A stretch of 64,000 nucleotides of DNA from Endomychus coccineus (taxonomy: Eukaryota; Arthropoda; Insecta; Coleoptera; Endomychidae). Position 1 is the stretch's first letter. Every line of letters starts with the position of its first letter. Below the pieces are notes generated by a model. The model searched no databases. It was given only the letters and a program-made list of their open reading frames with translations, and had not been told where the DNA came from. Below, one piece after another: positions 31,034 through 39,483 of this stretch. The stretch spans positions 372,001 through 436,000 of the forward strand of contig CAUEHT010000001.1 of NCBI GenBank assembly GCA_958510875.1, written 5' to 3'. The position numbers and the translations under genes were made by a program.

Positions 31034-31816
31034 ATGGAAGCGTACGTAGGAGAAGGTGTTCTCAATACGCTTATAAACAAGCTCCCGTTTGAACTTCATA
31101 TTCCTGGTTATCAATTCTGTGGTCCCGGTACAAAATTAGAAGAACGGTTGAGAAGAGGAGATTCAGGTATCAATCCACTCGATAAAGCTTGCCGCCAACA
31201 CGATATTTCATATCTGCGAAACGCTAGTTTGAAAGGACGTCACGAGGCGGATAAAATATTTGAGAACGCTGCTTGGCAACGTGTCAAATCTAAAGACACA
31301 AAATTTGGAGAAAGGATTGCCGCTTTCGGTGTAAATAAAATTATGAAGGCAAAGAGGAAATTGGGGATGGGTATGAGAAAGAAGGTTGGGTTCGGAAGTG
31401 CAATTGTCGATGGGGTGAGAAAAGTTATGAAGAATAAGTTTGACTCATCCAATCTGAAGAAAACATCCCAAACAGCGTTGAAAGTTGCACGAAAACAATT
31501 CAAAAAAGCAGGTGGTCGGAAAAATGTTCGGTTACCAAGAGTAATTCCTATTCCAAAGACTGGAGGATTTCTACCATTTTTAATACCTCTGTTTGCCGGC
31601 TTATCAGCTGCTGGAGCATTGGCGGGAGGTGGTGCAGGCATCGCTAAGGCCGTCAACGACAGCAAAGCAGCTCGGAAAACCTTGGAGGAAACGGAAAGAC
31701 ATAATAAAACAATGGAAGCTATAGCTTTGGGAAAACAAGGATCTGGTCTATATTTGAAAAAGTATCGCAAAGGTCTTGGTCTATATTTAAATAAACATCC
31801 AAAAAACTGTCAGTAA
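31034..31816 (+). CDS. Phospholipase A2-domain capsid protein (copy 1)
   Basis: 260 residues from ATG 31034. The calcium loop YQFCGPGTKLEERLRRGD and the catalytic CRQHDISY lie within residues 27-65, so all PLA2 key residues are present. A basic helical middle and a hydrophobic Gly/Ala segment (FLPFLIPLFAGLSAAGALAG, about 178-197) follow, then repeats GLYLKKYRKGLGLYLNKH. Parvovirus VP1 uses such a domain to leave the endosome, and adintoviruses carry related ones. The frame ends by shifting into the protease frame near 31797; in copy 2 the same junction is in one frame, so PLA2 and protease were probably one long product. Confidence 0.88.
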   Translation: MEAYVGEGVLNTLINKLPFELHIPGYQFCGPGTKLEERLRRGDSGINPLDKACRQHDISYLRNASLKGRHEADKIFENAAWQRVKSKDTKFGERIAAFGVNKIMKAKRKLGMGMRKKVGFGSAIVDGVRKVMKNKFDSSNLKKTSQTALKVARKQFKKAGGRKNVRLPRVIPIPKTGGFLPFLIPLFAGLSAAGALAGGGAGIAKAVNDSKAARKTLEETERHNKTMEAIALGKQGSGLYLKKYRKGLGLYLNKHPKNCQ

Positions 31817-32187
31817 ACCTACCCAGAAGACCTCTGACCGATCTCGATCTACGAAAACTAGCAAAAGCTCTGAAAATTCCCCATTTTAGAGGAGTATTTA
31901 TGCGTGATGAACTGCCATCCAACGGACCATGGAAAAACGAGCGTAGAAAAGTTAATTTAGATAGCTCGGACAATGGAGGCACTCACTGGGTTGGGTTTAA
32001 TAAAGTCGGTGATACAGTTTTATATTATGATAGTTTTGGCAATTTACGCCCCCCTCGCGAACTAGTGGATTATTTCAAAAAGGGTAAGATATTATTCAAT
32101 CACGATAATTTTCAACAATATAACACTTATAATTGTGGTCAGTTATGTTTAGATTTCCTCTCTAACTCTTCAGTTGTGCTCGACTAA
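31795..32187 (+). CDS. Adenain-like cysteine protease (copy 1)
   Basis: The frame is open from 31795 without ATG (first in-frame ATG near 31900) and overlaps the PLA2 frame by about 20 bp. Catalytic residues are His in GGTHWVGF, Asp in YYDSFGNL and Cys in YNCGQLCLDFL, the His-Asp-Cys order of the adenovirus protease/Ulp1 family. Length is typical of Polinton proteases. It would process capsid proteins during maturation. The lack of its own start fits a PLA2-protease fusion broken by a small frame change. Confidence 0.87.
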   Translation, partial: TSKKLSVNLPRRPLTDLDLRKLAKALKIPHFRGVFMRDELPSNGPWKNERRKVNLDSSDNGGTHWVGFNKVGDTVLYYDSFGNLRPPRELVDYFKKGKILFNHDNFQQYNTYNCGQLCLDFLSNSSVVLD

Positions 32188-32238
32188 CCCTGCATTTATT
32201 AGTATATAAACAGATTGTTGGTAAAGTTTTCATCAATC

Positions 32239-32982
32239 ATGTCTCAGACGTTCACTATCACGGGTAAGAGCTCCCGCTTATCTGTAGATTTCCACCCACC
32301 TATAGAACTAGATCCTCATTCATATTATTCTATAGCACTTGTTGGCTTGCATACGTACAATAGCATTCCGAACATTGAAGAAGGTTTTGATAAATTTTAT
32401 TATAAAAATGTGAAGGGTGAGGAAGAAGAAGTAACTATACCTACGGGGTCCTACGAGTTGACAGACATCGAGGATTTCATACAAAGTGCAGTTTGTGGGA
32501 TAGGAGTGAAGCAAGAAGAACGTGAACGGAAATTATCAATAAAATCTAACAACAACACTCTACACACAGAGCTGAAGAGTGATTTTGAAGTGAATTTTAT
32601 TCCTAAAGATAGTATAAGCGAACTGTTGGGATTCAGCAAAAAGAAATTGACATCTCGTGAACTACACGTATCTGATCGACCTATAAACATAATCAAAGTT
32701 CAAACTATACGTGTCGAGTGTAACTTAACCGGAGGAGCATATTATAACAATAAGATAGCTCATACGATATATGAGTTCTCACCTATTGTACCACCTGAGT
32801 TTTCCATTGATATAGAGCCGAAGAATCTTATTTATCTACCGGTCATCAGCAAGACGTCCTTCGATAACATCACACTGAATATTTTAGATCAGAATTGAAA
32901 ACGGGTAAATTTTCGTGGAGAAGAAATTATTATACGGTTGGAGTTGAAAAAGACCGCTAGGGATTATGGCTTCCAACAATAA
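32239..32982 (+). pseudogene. Penton-like minor capsid protein (copy 1), late stop
   Basis: ATG 32239 (MSQTFTITGKSSRLSVDF) opens a beta-rich product of 219 residues with SYYSIALVGLHTYNSIPNIE near residue 35, a strand pattern like the single jelly-roll penton proteins of Polintons. A TGA at 32896 lies before a tail (VNFRGEEIIIRLELK) that continues in frame to 32982 and is in frame in copy 2, so the stop is a mutation. Identification as penton rests on position, between protease and capsid gene, and on style; no motif is diagnostic. Confidence 0.7.
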
Positions 32983-33204
32983 ATAATAATCCAATACTCA
33001 CCACCACTCATTATATGAAAAGAATTCATCTGAGAAGGTTGTTGTTGCAGTAGCCATGTCTTGAGAACATGGGTTTGGATTTCAGCAATAAAAGACATAC
33101 CCATAGTGGTCATCAGTCATTATCTACAACGAGTTCAAGGGAGAAGGTTGCTTCTGCATCACTATCATTGGAAAATATCAATTTTTTGAAGTCCCTTGGT
33201 TACA

Positions 33205-34407
33205 ATGTCGGAAAAACTTCAAATATTCAACGAGCCAAACTTCAATGAAGACATCATCCGAGAAGAAACTCATACCTACTATCCCCACACAACATCTTTT
33301 GGCAACAGCGATGAAATTGAGATATTAATCAATCAACAAGATGTGTTGGTAGATTTGGCCTCGTCTGCTTTATTCATCGAGGCAGAATTCCAGCCAGAAG
33401 CAAGTGGTGATGGTGAATGTAAACTAACGAATAATTTCGGAGCGTTTCTCTTCGAATATATCAGTTATGAATTGAATGGAAAAGAGATAGACAAAGTACG
33501 TGATCCTGGTATTGTCAGCACCATCAGAGCTTATCTAACATATGCCAAACATGAATCTATACCTCTAGCTATTTCTGGATGGTCATTTAAGGATGTATTG
33601 AGTTCAGTCTACAATAATAAAATCAATTTATGGATACCGTTGAATTTTCTACTAGGCCTATTCATTGACTATAACAAAGTTTTGAGTGGAAAACATAAGC
33701 TGCGCTTGATAAGGTCTCGAACCGATAACGATTGCTATACTAATAGCACAGGCACGAAAACGGCTAAAATAAATGTGAAGACGATAGCATTAAAAGTGCG
33801 ACATGTGTTTCCAAGCGATCAAGTTAAATTTCAAATGTTGGGGAATTTGAGTGCTGAGAAGCCTATTTTGATTCCATTCCGTAGTTGGGATCTGCATGAA
33901 AATCCGTTGATGAAGGAGAGCACTCGTGACATTTGAGCTGTTAAAACATCAATGAATTTGGAACGTCCTAGATATGTGATTCTAGCTTTCCAAACTGATC
34001 GAAAAAATAATCCTGTTAAGCACAGTGCATATTTCGATAATATAAACTTGCTAAATGTAAAATTATACTTGAATTCAGAGTGTTATCCATATGAAGCAAT
34101 GAAATTGAATTTCACCGACCAGCAATACGTGGAAGCATACCAGATGTACTATGATTTCCAGAAATCATTTTCAAATAAAATAGTAAGCGAACCCATGTTA
34201 GATTATATAGCATTCAAGAATAGAGCAATTTTTGTGATTGACTGTTCAAAACAAAACGATGCTATAAAGTCATCAACAGTTGACGTCAAACTAGAGATGG
34301 AAAGTTTCCTGAATTTCCCCAAAAACACCAGGGCTTATTGCATCATCATTAACGATCGTATTATGGAGTATTCTTCGATTACAGGATCAGTTCGGAATTT
34401 GGTGTGA
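33205..34407 (+). pseudogene. Major capsid protein (double jelly-roll type, copy 1), one in-frame stop
   Basis: ATG 33205 starts MSEKLQIFNEPNFNEDI. The product of about 400 codons is beta-rich with blocks shared with two other copies in the window: DKVRDPGIVSTIRAYLTY, NLWIPLNFLLGLFIDYNK, RTDNDCY, FRSWDLHE and FQTDRKNN. A TGA at 33934 breaks the frame where copy 2 has Trp. Position after the penton-like gene and three copies fit the Polinton major capsid protein. It is shorter than adintovirus hexons I know, so this assignment is probable, not certain. Confidence 0.75.
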
Positions 34408-34743
34408 AGAACCAGGTGATGAATCATACTGTTATAATTTTAGTTCTAAATGATGTACTATCAAAATGTATCTTTCCCAATAAATGTTATTATTATTATT
34501 ATATTTGATATTTTATTTCTCAAACGGTAGGTGGTGATGTAAACATCCGACGATCATAGTTTGTAAACTATGGTATTCGGTTGATGGAAATGAAACAAAT
34601 TGAAACAACTAGTGACGTTATTAGTCAGTTATCAACGTTTGCAATGACAACGAAACGGAGAGTTATCCCCCACCCTCACTATTCACGTTCACGTTCTCAC
34701 GTATGTAAGAGAGAATCATTTCAGAAAATGTTCAGTTATAAAA
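34408..34743. other. Intergenic stretch with an inverted TTTGTAAAC motif
   Basis: After the capsid gene come an AATAAA near 34480 and a short ATT microsatellite. The palindrome-like CATAGTTTGTAAACTATG at 34555-34572 resembles the CGTTCGTAAACTATGG repeats at 36.55-36.8 kb. The short frame at 34581-34769 is not convincing. It may hold the promoter of the MSV199 gene. Confidence 0.45.
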
Positions 34744-35325
34744 ATGAACTTAGCAGCGTGCGTTCGTGATTCAAATGTGGCTACATGGTCCACCAACAAT
34801 TTTATTAAGTTAACAGTTAATGAAGTGTGTCTAAAATTTGGGATCGATATAAGAAACGATAAAAGAAACTATTTATTTTGGAATATTCAACTAAACCAAC
34901 GCGTTCTGATGAATGAAGATCTATTGGATTGGTTAGGTTATCGCAGCAAAAAATTTCATGCTAAAAAGGGTGTTATAACAAGATTGTTGAGGAAAAACCC
35001 GCATATACACCATTTAGAAATTTGTGATAAGACTGATGCACGAAAGAAATATTATGTTCTAGATGCTATTGATTTCGAATCATTATTGATGCAAATGCGA
35101 ACCCCTAAAGTCATCGAGTTACGTGAACTGTTTTCGTCAATGAAATTTATTATGATGAAATATTGTGAGTACGAGAAATTCTATGAACAACAAGAACGTC
35201 AAAGAGCTGAGGAACGTGAATGTCTTGCGAAAGAACGATCTCAACGCTTATCTCAACAAATTCAAATGAATGTTATCACCTTACGGAATAACATTGCACC
35301 AAATATTGTTCCACACCTCCTATAA
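34744..35325 (+). CDS. MSV199/Bro-N-like DNA-virus protein
   Basis: 193 residues from ATG 34744. A helical N-terminal half contains LFWNIQLNQRVLMNEDLLDW and VITRLLRKNPHIHHLEICDK, followed by YYVLDAIDFESLLMQMRTPK and a C-terminal coiled coil rich in Glu, Arg and Gln. This layout (an MSV199-like domain, then coiled coil) is known from insect poxviruses, iridoviruses and other large DNA viruses; function there is poorly known. The domain call is from memory of its pattern and is moderate. The frame is intact. Confidence 0.55.
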   Translation: MNLAACVRDSNVATWSTNNFIKLTVNEVCLKFGIDIRNDKRNYLFWNIQLNQRVLMNEDLLDWLGYRSKKFHAKKGVITRLLRKNPHIHHLEICDKTDARKKYYVLDAIDFESLLMQMRTPKVIELRELFSSMKFIMMKYCEYEKFYEQQERQRAEERECLAKERSQRLSQQIQMNVITLRNNIAPNIVPHLL

Positions 35326-35422
35326 ATTTCGGAAAGAGACGAAATTTAGGTAATTACTTTGTTTTTTATAATAAAATTTATATAATATATATTATTTAGG
35401 ATTATATCGAACATCGAATGAT

Positions 35423-35743
35423 ATGAGACCAGAATGGTACCTAATGCGTCGACAGGAGGATGGTTGGCGTGATGCCGACAGAAAATTACAAAATCGAGGA
35501 ATGCGATTAATACGTAAATGGTCTAACATATCTCATGCTATCGATATTGGTAACGAAGTGAAACAGAATTTCCACCGCGATTTGAAATGGTATGCAAGAG
35601 GAAATATTATTCATGCCGCAGAAGAAGAGGGGGGTGAACAATTGATTAGTGATATCAACATCGAGTCATTGATAGAATGTGTTATCAATCACAAAAATAA
35701 AGCTTATGAACTAGGAAATGATAATGTCAATATATTATTATAA
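35423..35743 (+). CDS. Small hypothetical protein, Polinton copy 1
   Basis: 106 residues from ATG 35423, arginine- and tryptophan-rich in the first half (MRPEWYLMRRQEDGWRDADR), acidic and helical afterwards. No known domain. It follows the MSV199 gene by about 100 bp and is convergent with the membrane protein gene on the other strand. Composition is protein-like, but no homologue in the window supports it. Confidence 0.45.
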   Translation: MRPEWYLMRRQEDGWRDADRKLQNRGMRLIRKWSNISHAIDIGNEVKQNFHRDLKWYARGNIIHAAEEEGGEQLISDINIESLIECVINHKNKAYELGNDNVNILL

Positions 35744-35789
35744 TTATCATTCCTTTTTGTTTTATTAAAACACTTATATCTTCATACAA

Positions 35790-36293
35790 TCATTTATTCA
35801 CATGGTAAATAGCCTTCTTTACATATTTAACAAACATTTTCAACATTAGTACTGATAAAGAAGATAAAATTGCATACAAAATTGCGAAAATTTTAGAAAT
35901 TTCTTCGTCTAGTGAGGATGATGTACGTGTGGATGGTGTTGATATTGTCTTTTGTATGACATGTGGTAAACATGATGATTGTTGGAGCAATTGCCATTCA
36001 GCCATATCTCCCTCACTCCGATCAAAGAATAAAAGTTTAAGTTTATAATGTATGGTGGTACGATTATCTTGAGGAATGTTGAATGCGAATACCTCTAATT
36101 GATTATCGTTGATTTTTCTAAAATTCATCGGAATCCATTCGGTACGGTTACACCCCTCACCACCATCGGTTGCAACATCCTTCAGACAAATATAAATGCG
36201 CTCAACGTGTTGGGGAACGTTCGCGTATAGAATACCATTCAGAATTGTGGTTAGAATCACGAAATTTGTTTTTAACATCCCCACTCCCATCAT
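35790..36293 (-). CDS. Type I membrane glycoprotein-like protein
   Basis: ATG 36293 gives MMGVGMLKTNFVILTTILNG, a signal peptide. The ectodomain has four cysteines in IYICLKDVATDGGEGCNRTE and the later SSCLPH, and sequons NRT in two places. A transmembrane segment (IFAILYAILSSLSVLMLKMF, about residues 136-155) and a short basic tail KYVKKAIYHVNK end it. It may be an envelope or host-interaction protein of the Polinton. A relic of its C-terminus lies at 49395-49500 in copy 2, in the same position and strand, so the gene belongs to the family. Confidence 0.65.
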   Translation of the reverse strand: MMGVGMLKTNFVILTTILNGILYANVPQHVERIYICLKDVATDGGEGCNRTEWIPMNFRKINDNQLEVFAFNIPQDNRTTIHYKLKLLFFDRSEGDMAEWQLLQQSSCLPHVIQKTISTPSTRTSSSLDEEISKIFAILYAILSSLSVLMLKMFVKYVKKAIYHVNK

Positions 36294-36547
36294 TATCTTC
36301 ACTTTTTGCACTTGTAAATGTATTCAACAGTCTTATAACTTTTATTTTATCTTCGTAAAAATTCAAGTCTCTTCTTAGTTCATGAACTTTCTCCACAAAT
36401 TTTCAAAGTATACGTGTGTATTCTTCAAAAGATATATGCATAATGACACATTTACAAACTTACTGGATATCTTTATCATAACCTCCAACTATTCACATTT
36501 ACACATAGAGTATCATTATTATCACTCGCATTTCATTCCTCATCTGA

Positions 36548-36800
36548 CCATCATAGTTCGTGAACGATGATGACGTCATCATCGTTCGTAAACTATGGTC
36601 GTCGGGGTTGAATCAGTTACTGTCATTGGCTTGAAGCAGTGACGTCATCATCGTTCGTAAACTATGGTCGCCGGGTTGAATCAGTTACTGTCATCGGTTC
36701 GAAGCAGTGACGTCATCATCGTTCGTAAACTATGGTCGCCGGATTGAAACAATGAATGCCTCCCGTGACGTCATCACCGTTGGTAAACTATGATCGTAGG
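36548..36800 (+). repeat. Tandem repeats of about 70 bp with TGACGTCA palindromes
   Basis: Three to four units contain GTGACGTCATCATCGTTCGT followed by AAACTATGGTCGCCGG. TGACGTCA, the CRE/ATF site, recurs near 36569, 36641, 36709 and 36767. One more such site lies near 49538 beside the end of copy 2. A promoter or enhancer role near the element end is possible; this is inference. Confidence 0.7.
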
Positions 36801-36879
36801 ATCTTCAATTCAATAAAATTAACATTCTGCATATCAAGACTTTTCATTTGATACCTATAAAGCTATGGTTGACATTCAT

Positions 36880-37520
36880 AGATCCGTCTTGACAGTTCGC
36901 GTGACAGATGCTTCATGGATCCACCACGTCACACCCTCCAAGACGCGACATGACACCTCGATGAAGACCTCACGTGACAGACATCATGACAACTCTTTCC
37001 ACCACCATGATGCTCTATGGTTTTGAGTTGGGTTAGCTCTGTAACCTTCAGCTCTATGGTACGTGATAGCCACCATGACACCTTGTGACAGACACTCCGT
37101 CGAAGTGACAGACACCATATCTCACCGCGTGATAGATCATGTGATTTCAAAACCGTACGAGTCGCATGAGTCGGACGAGTCGAACTGGTGGCGACACCTC
37201 CACGAAGCAGTCTCTGTCACGTGGTGGTGACACCTACACGAAGCAGCCTGTACCTTCGGTCCGCCATGACATCTGTCACGTGATACCTACACGAAGCAGC
37301 CTGTACCTTTAGCTCACCATGACAGCTGTCACGTGGTGGTGACACCTACACGAAGCAACCTGTACCTTTGGTTCGCCATGACAGCTGTCATGTGGTGGTG
37401 ACATCTCCATGAAGCAGCCTGTACCTTTAGTTCACCATGACAGTTGTCACGTGGTGGTGACATCTCCATGAAGCAGCCTGTACCTTTGGACCAAAGGTAC
37501 AGATTGCTTCCTAGAGGTGG
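36880..37520 (+). repeat. Satellite with CATGACAGCTGTCACGTGG units
   Basis: From about 37190, units of 60-70 bp repeat GACACCTACACGAAGCAGCC TGTACCTTTGG and CCATGACAGCTGTCACGTGG. The stretch 36880-37190 has looser copies with GTGACAGACA. No gene is seen. Some units include the palindrome CAGCTG. Confidence 0.75.
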
Positions 37521-37895
37521 CGGAGCCATGACAGCTGTACCTTATGGTCGCCATGACAGCTGGACCTTATGGTCGCCATGACAGCTGTACCTTAGGTCAG
37601 CCATGACAGTTGGACCTTATGGTCGCCATGACAGCTGGTCCTTATGGTCGCCATGACAGCTGAACCTTATGGTCGCCATGACATCTGGTCCTTATGGTCG
37701 CCATGACAGCTGGACCTTATGTCCGCCATGACAGCTGGACCTTATGGTCGCCATGACAGCTGGACCTTATGGTCGCCATGACAGTTGGACCTTAGGTCCG
37801 CCATGACAGCTGTACCTTATGGCCGCCATGACAGCTGGTCCTTATGATCACCATGACAGTTGGACCTTATGGTCGCCATGACAGCTGTCACTTGG
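37520..37895 (+). repeat. Tandem satellite, 25-bp unit
   Basis: About 14 copies of the unit CCATGACAGCTGGACCTTAT GGTCG with one to three differences each occur in a row. The same unit in reverse orientation fills 61425-61680 in Polinton copy 3. It is too regular and close-packed to be a CRISPR array and has no spacers. Confidence 0.9.
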
Positions 37896-38480
37896 TGGTG
37901 CCACCTCTACGAAACAGTCTGTACCTCAGGTCTGCTTAATGCTCTATGGTTTTGACTTGAGGTTAGCTCTATAACTTTCAGCTCTATGGTATGCACATCG
38001 ACAGCTAGACCGGATGTGGAGACCGGATATCCTGCGCCCGAACTAGTCCAGTTCATCTACTACATTACACACGTCATACCTACAGACGCCATGACAGGTC
38101 TCGAACACAACACATTTCTATTCCACACACAACATCCAACTCTATGGTTCACAACCACACTGTACACAGACGCCATGACAGTTACAACCAACATTACACA
38201 CGTCATATCACAATACCTACAGACGCCATGACAGTTACAACCACCATTACACACGTCATACCTACAGACGCCATGACAGGTCTCGAACACAACACACAAC
38301 ATCCAACTCTATGGTCTACAACACACTTCTATTCTACACACAACATCCAACTCTATGCTCCATCCTCAGAACACAGAATCGCATCAAACATATACACCTC
38401 TCTCTCACACTCACGCAATTCCCTATACTCAGACCGGAAGCACTTCCGCCCCAGAACTCGTCCATTACACCTACTAATAA
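37896..38480 (+). repeat. Polinton end region: ACGCCATGACAG repeats and terminal motif
   Basis: Units of about 45-50 bp, TACAGACGCCATGACAGTTA and CAACCACCATTACACACGTC, repeat three times at 38060-38280. The ATGCACATCGACAGCTAGAC block at 37991 recurs inverted near 61280. A terminal-like CACTTCCGCCCCAGAACTCG lies near 38445. I read 38480 as the approximate right end of copy 1. Confidence 0.6.
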
Positions 38481-38830
38481 GACTACTCAAAATTTTTGAA
38501 ATTAAATAAACAATACCAAAGTGGAGTAATATAATAGTTACATACGTGATTTAGATTCCCACATATTCATTTTTTTACAAGTCGTAACTTGTAGATTGTG
38601 TGGTAGATAATAGAGCGATTGTATTCAATTTTAAACGGAAACAGATAACACTTTGTTTTGCAACCAACTGATTGTATGCGGTTGATATTTTATCTACGTA
38701 TAATTAGAAATGCTTAGTTTGAAATATTAATCTCATCAATGAGGTTTCTGTCTCGAACATAATTTAATCATTACACATTTGATTCTTGAACGAGTAGCTC
38801 GTGTTTTTGTGCGGTGTTTTCAATCAAAAG

Positions 38831-39097
38831 GTGAGTCTATATTATTATTTGATTATCAAATTGATCTAATGGAAATAAACTTTATATGAATATGATTCAA
38901 AAATGAAATTTATCATTTGATTAGGAAAAGTCTCATTTCAAATTTAAAATGGAAGTGTTAGATTTTTTGTAATAAATAATAATATGCTGCATTCCGTAAT
39001 TTTTTATCCTCATTTTAACGACATTTCATTAGGTTTCATTTGTTTCACCCCTCTATATGTTTTGCTTGATATCTAAGAGTATTTTTCCTTGTTTTAG
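38831..39097 (+). other. Possible 5' leader intron before the OB-like gene
   Basis: A donor AAAAG|GTGAGT at 38831 and a pyrimidine-rich acceptor TTTTTCCTTGTTTTAG at 39097 frame 267 bp of AT-rich sequence. The ATG at 39099 follows two bases later. A spliced leader would suggest nuclear transcription of the early genes. Only splice-site appearance supports it. Confidence 0.4.
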
Positions 39098-39098
39098 A

Positions 39099-39428
39099 AT
39101 GGATTTATCTGCTTTAAACGCTTCATCTCTGTTCCAGAGATCACCGCTGAAGAGGATAAGCTAGCTGAAACTAAATAAATTTTACATTATTAAAAAGGCC
39201 AAAATCCACAATACCAGATTCGGTGAATCAGTTTTGGTAGAGATCGAAGAATTCTCTGTATTTCTACCGCAACGCTTGACACAGCTCCTATCACCATTTT
39301 TAGAAAAAATTAACACGAAACCATGTATGGGCTTCTTCTATAGGGGACAAGAGAATTTTGGAAAGAAGAACGCAACTTACAAAATAGAATTTGAAGAAAT
39401 TTCAATTGAAGGCCCTGGACCGGCATAA
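39099..39428 (+). pseudogene. Small OB-like / ssDNA-binding-like protein upstream of polymerase
   Basis: ATG 39099 starts MDLSALNASSLF, a start I associate with small arthropod Polinton proteins. The frame then shifts twice (stop at 39162) and resumes with KKAKIHNTRFGESVLVEIEE and VFLPQRLTQLLSPFLEKINT to a stop at 39426. A strand-rich core KAKxxxTRFGxSVLVELE resembles an OB fold. A role in replication is suggested by its place right before the polymerase, but is inference. Confidence 0.5.
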
Positions 39429-39483
39429 AAATAATAATAATAAACCAGCAGAATAAGGTAGGGTCTTTGTTTTGTCTTTTATC

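Larger units (their letters stand above)
25620..38480 (+). mobile_element. Polinton/Maverick-like (adintovirus-like) copy 1
   Basis: A DNA element with virus-like genes: packaging ATPase, DUF8207 protein, fibre-like protein, retroviral-type integrase, PLA2 protein, adenain-like protease, penton-like and major capsid proteins, MSV199 protein and membrane protein. Most are on the plus strand. It ends in repeats (36.5-38.5 kb) and a segment CACTTCCGCCCCAGAACTCG near 38445, which is close to CACTTCCTGGCGCAGAACTC near 49695, the end of copy 2. A full polymerase gene is missing: only a C-terminal relic lies at 26468, inverted. Exact termini are not proven. Several genes are broken, so this is an old, rearranged copy. 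Confidence 0.8.

Noticed and set aside
31240..31770. Long minus-strand frame opposite the PLA2 gene
   Set aside because: Shadow of a basic, Gly/Ala-rich gene; no domain and no independent support.
37190..37895. Regular repeats resembling a CRISPR array
   Set aside because: Units follow each other without unique spacers, there are no cas genes, and the context is eukaryotic.
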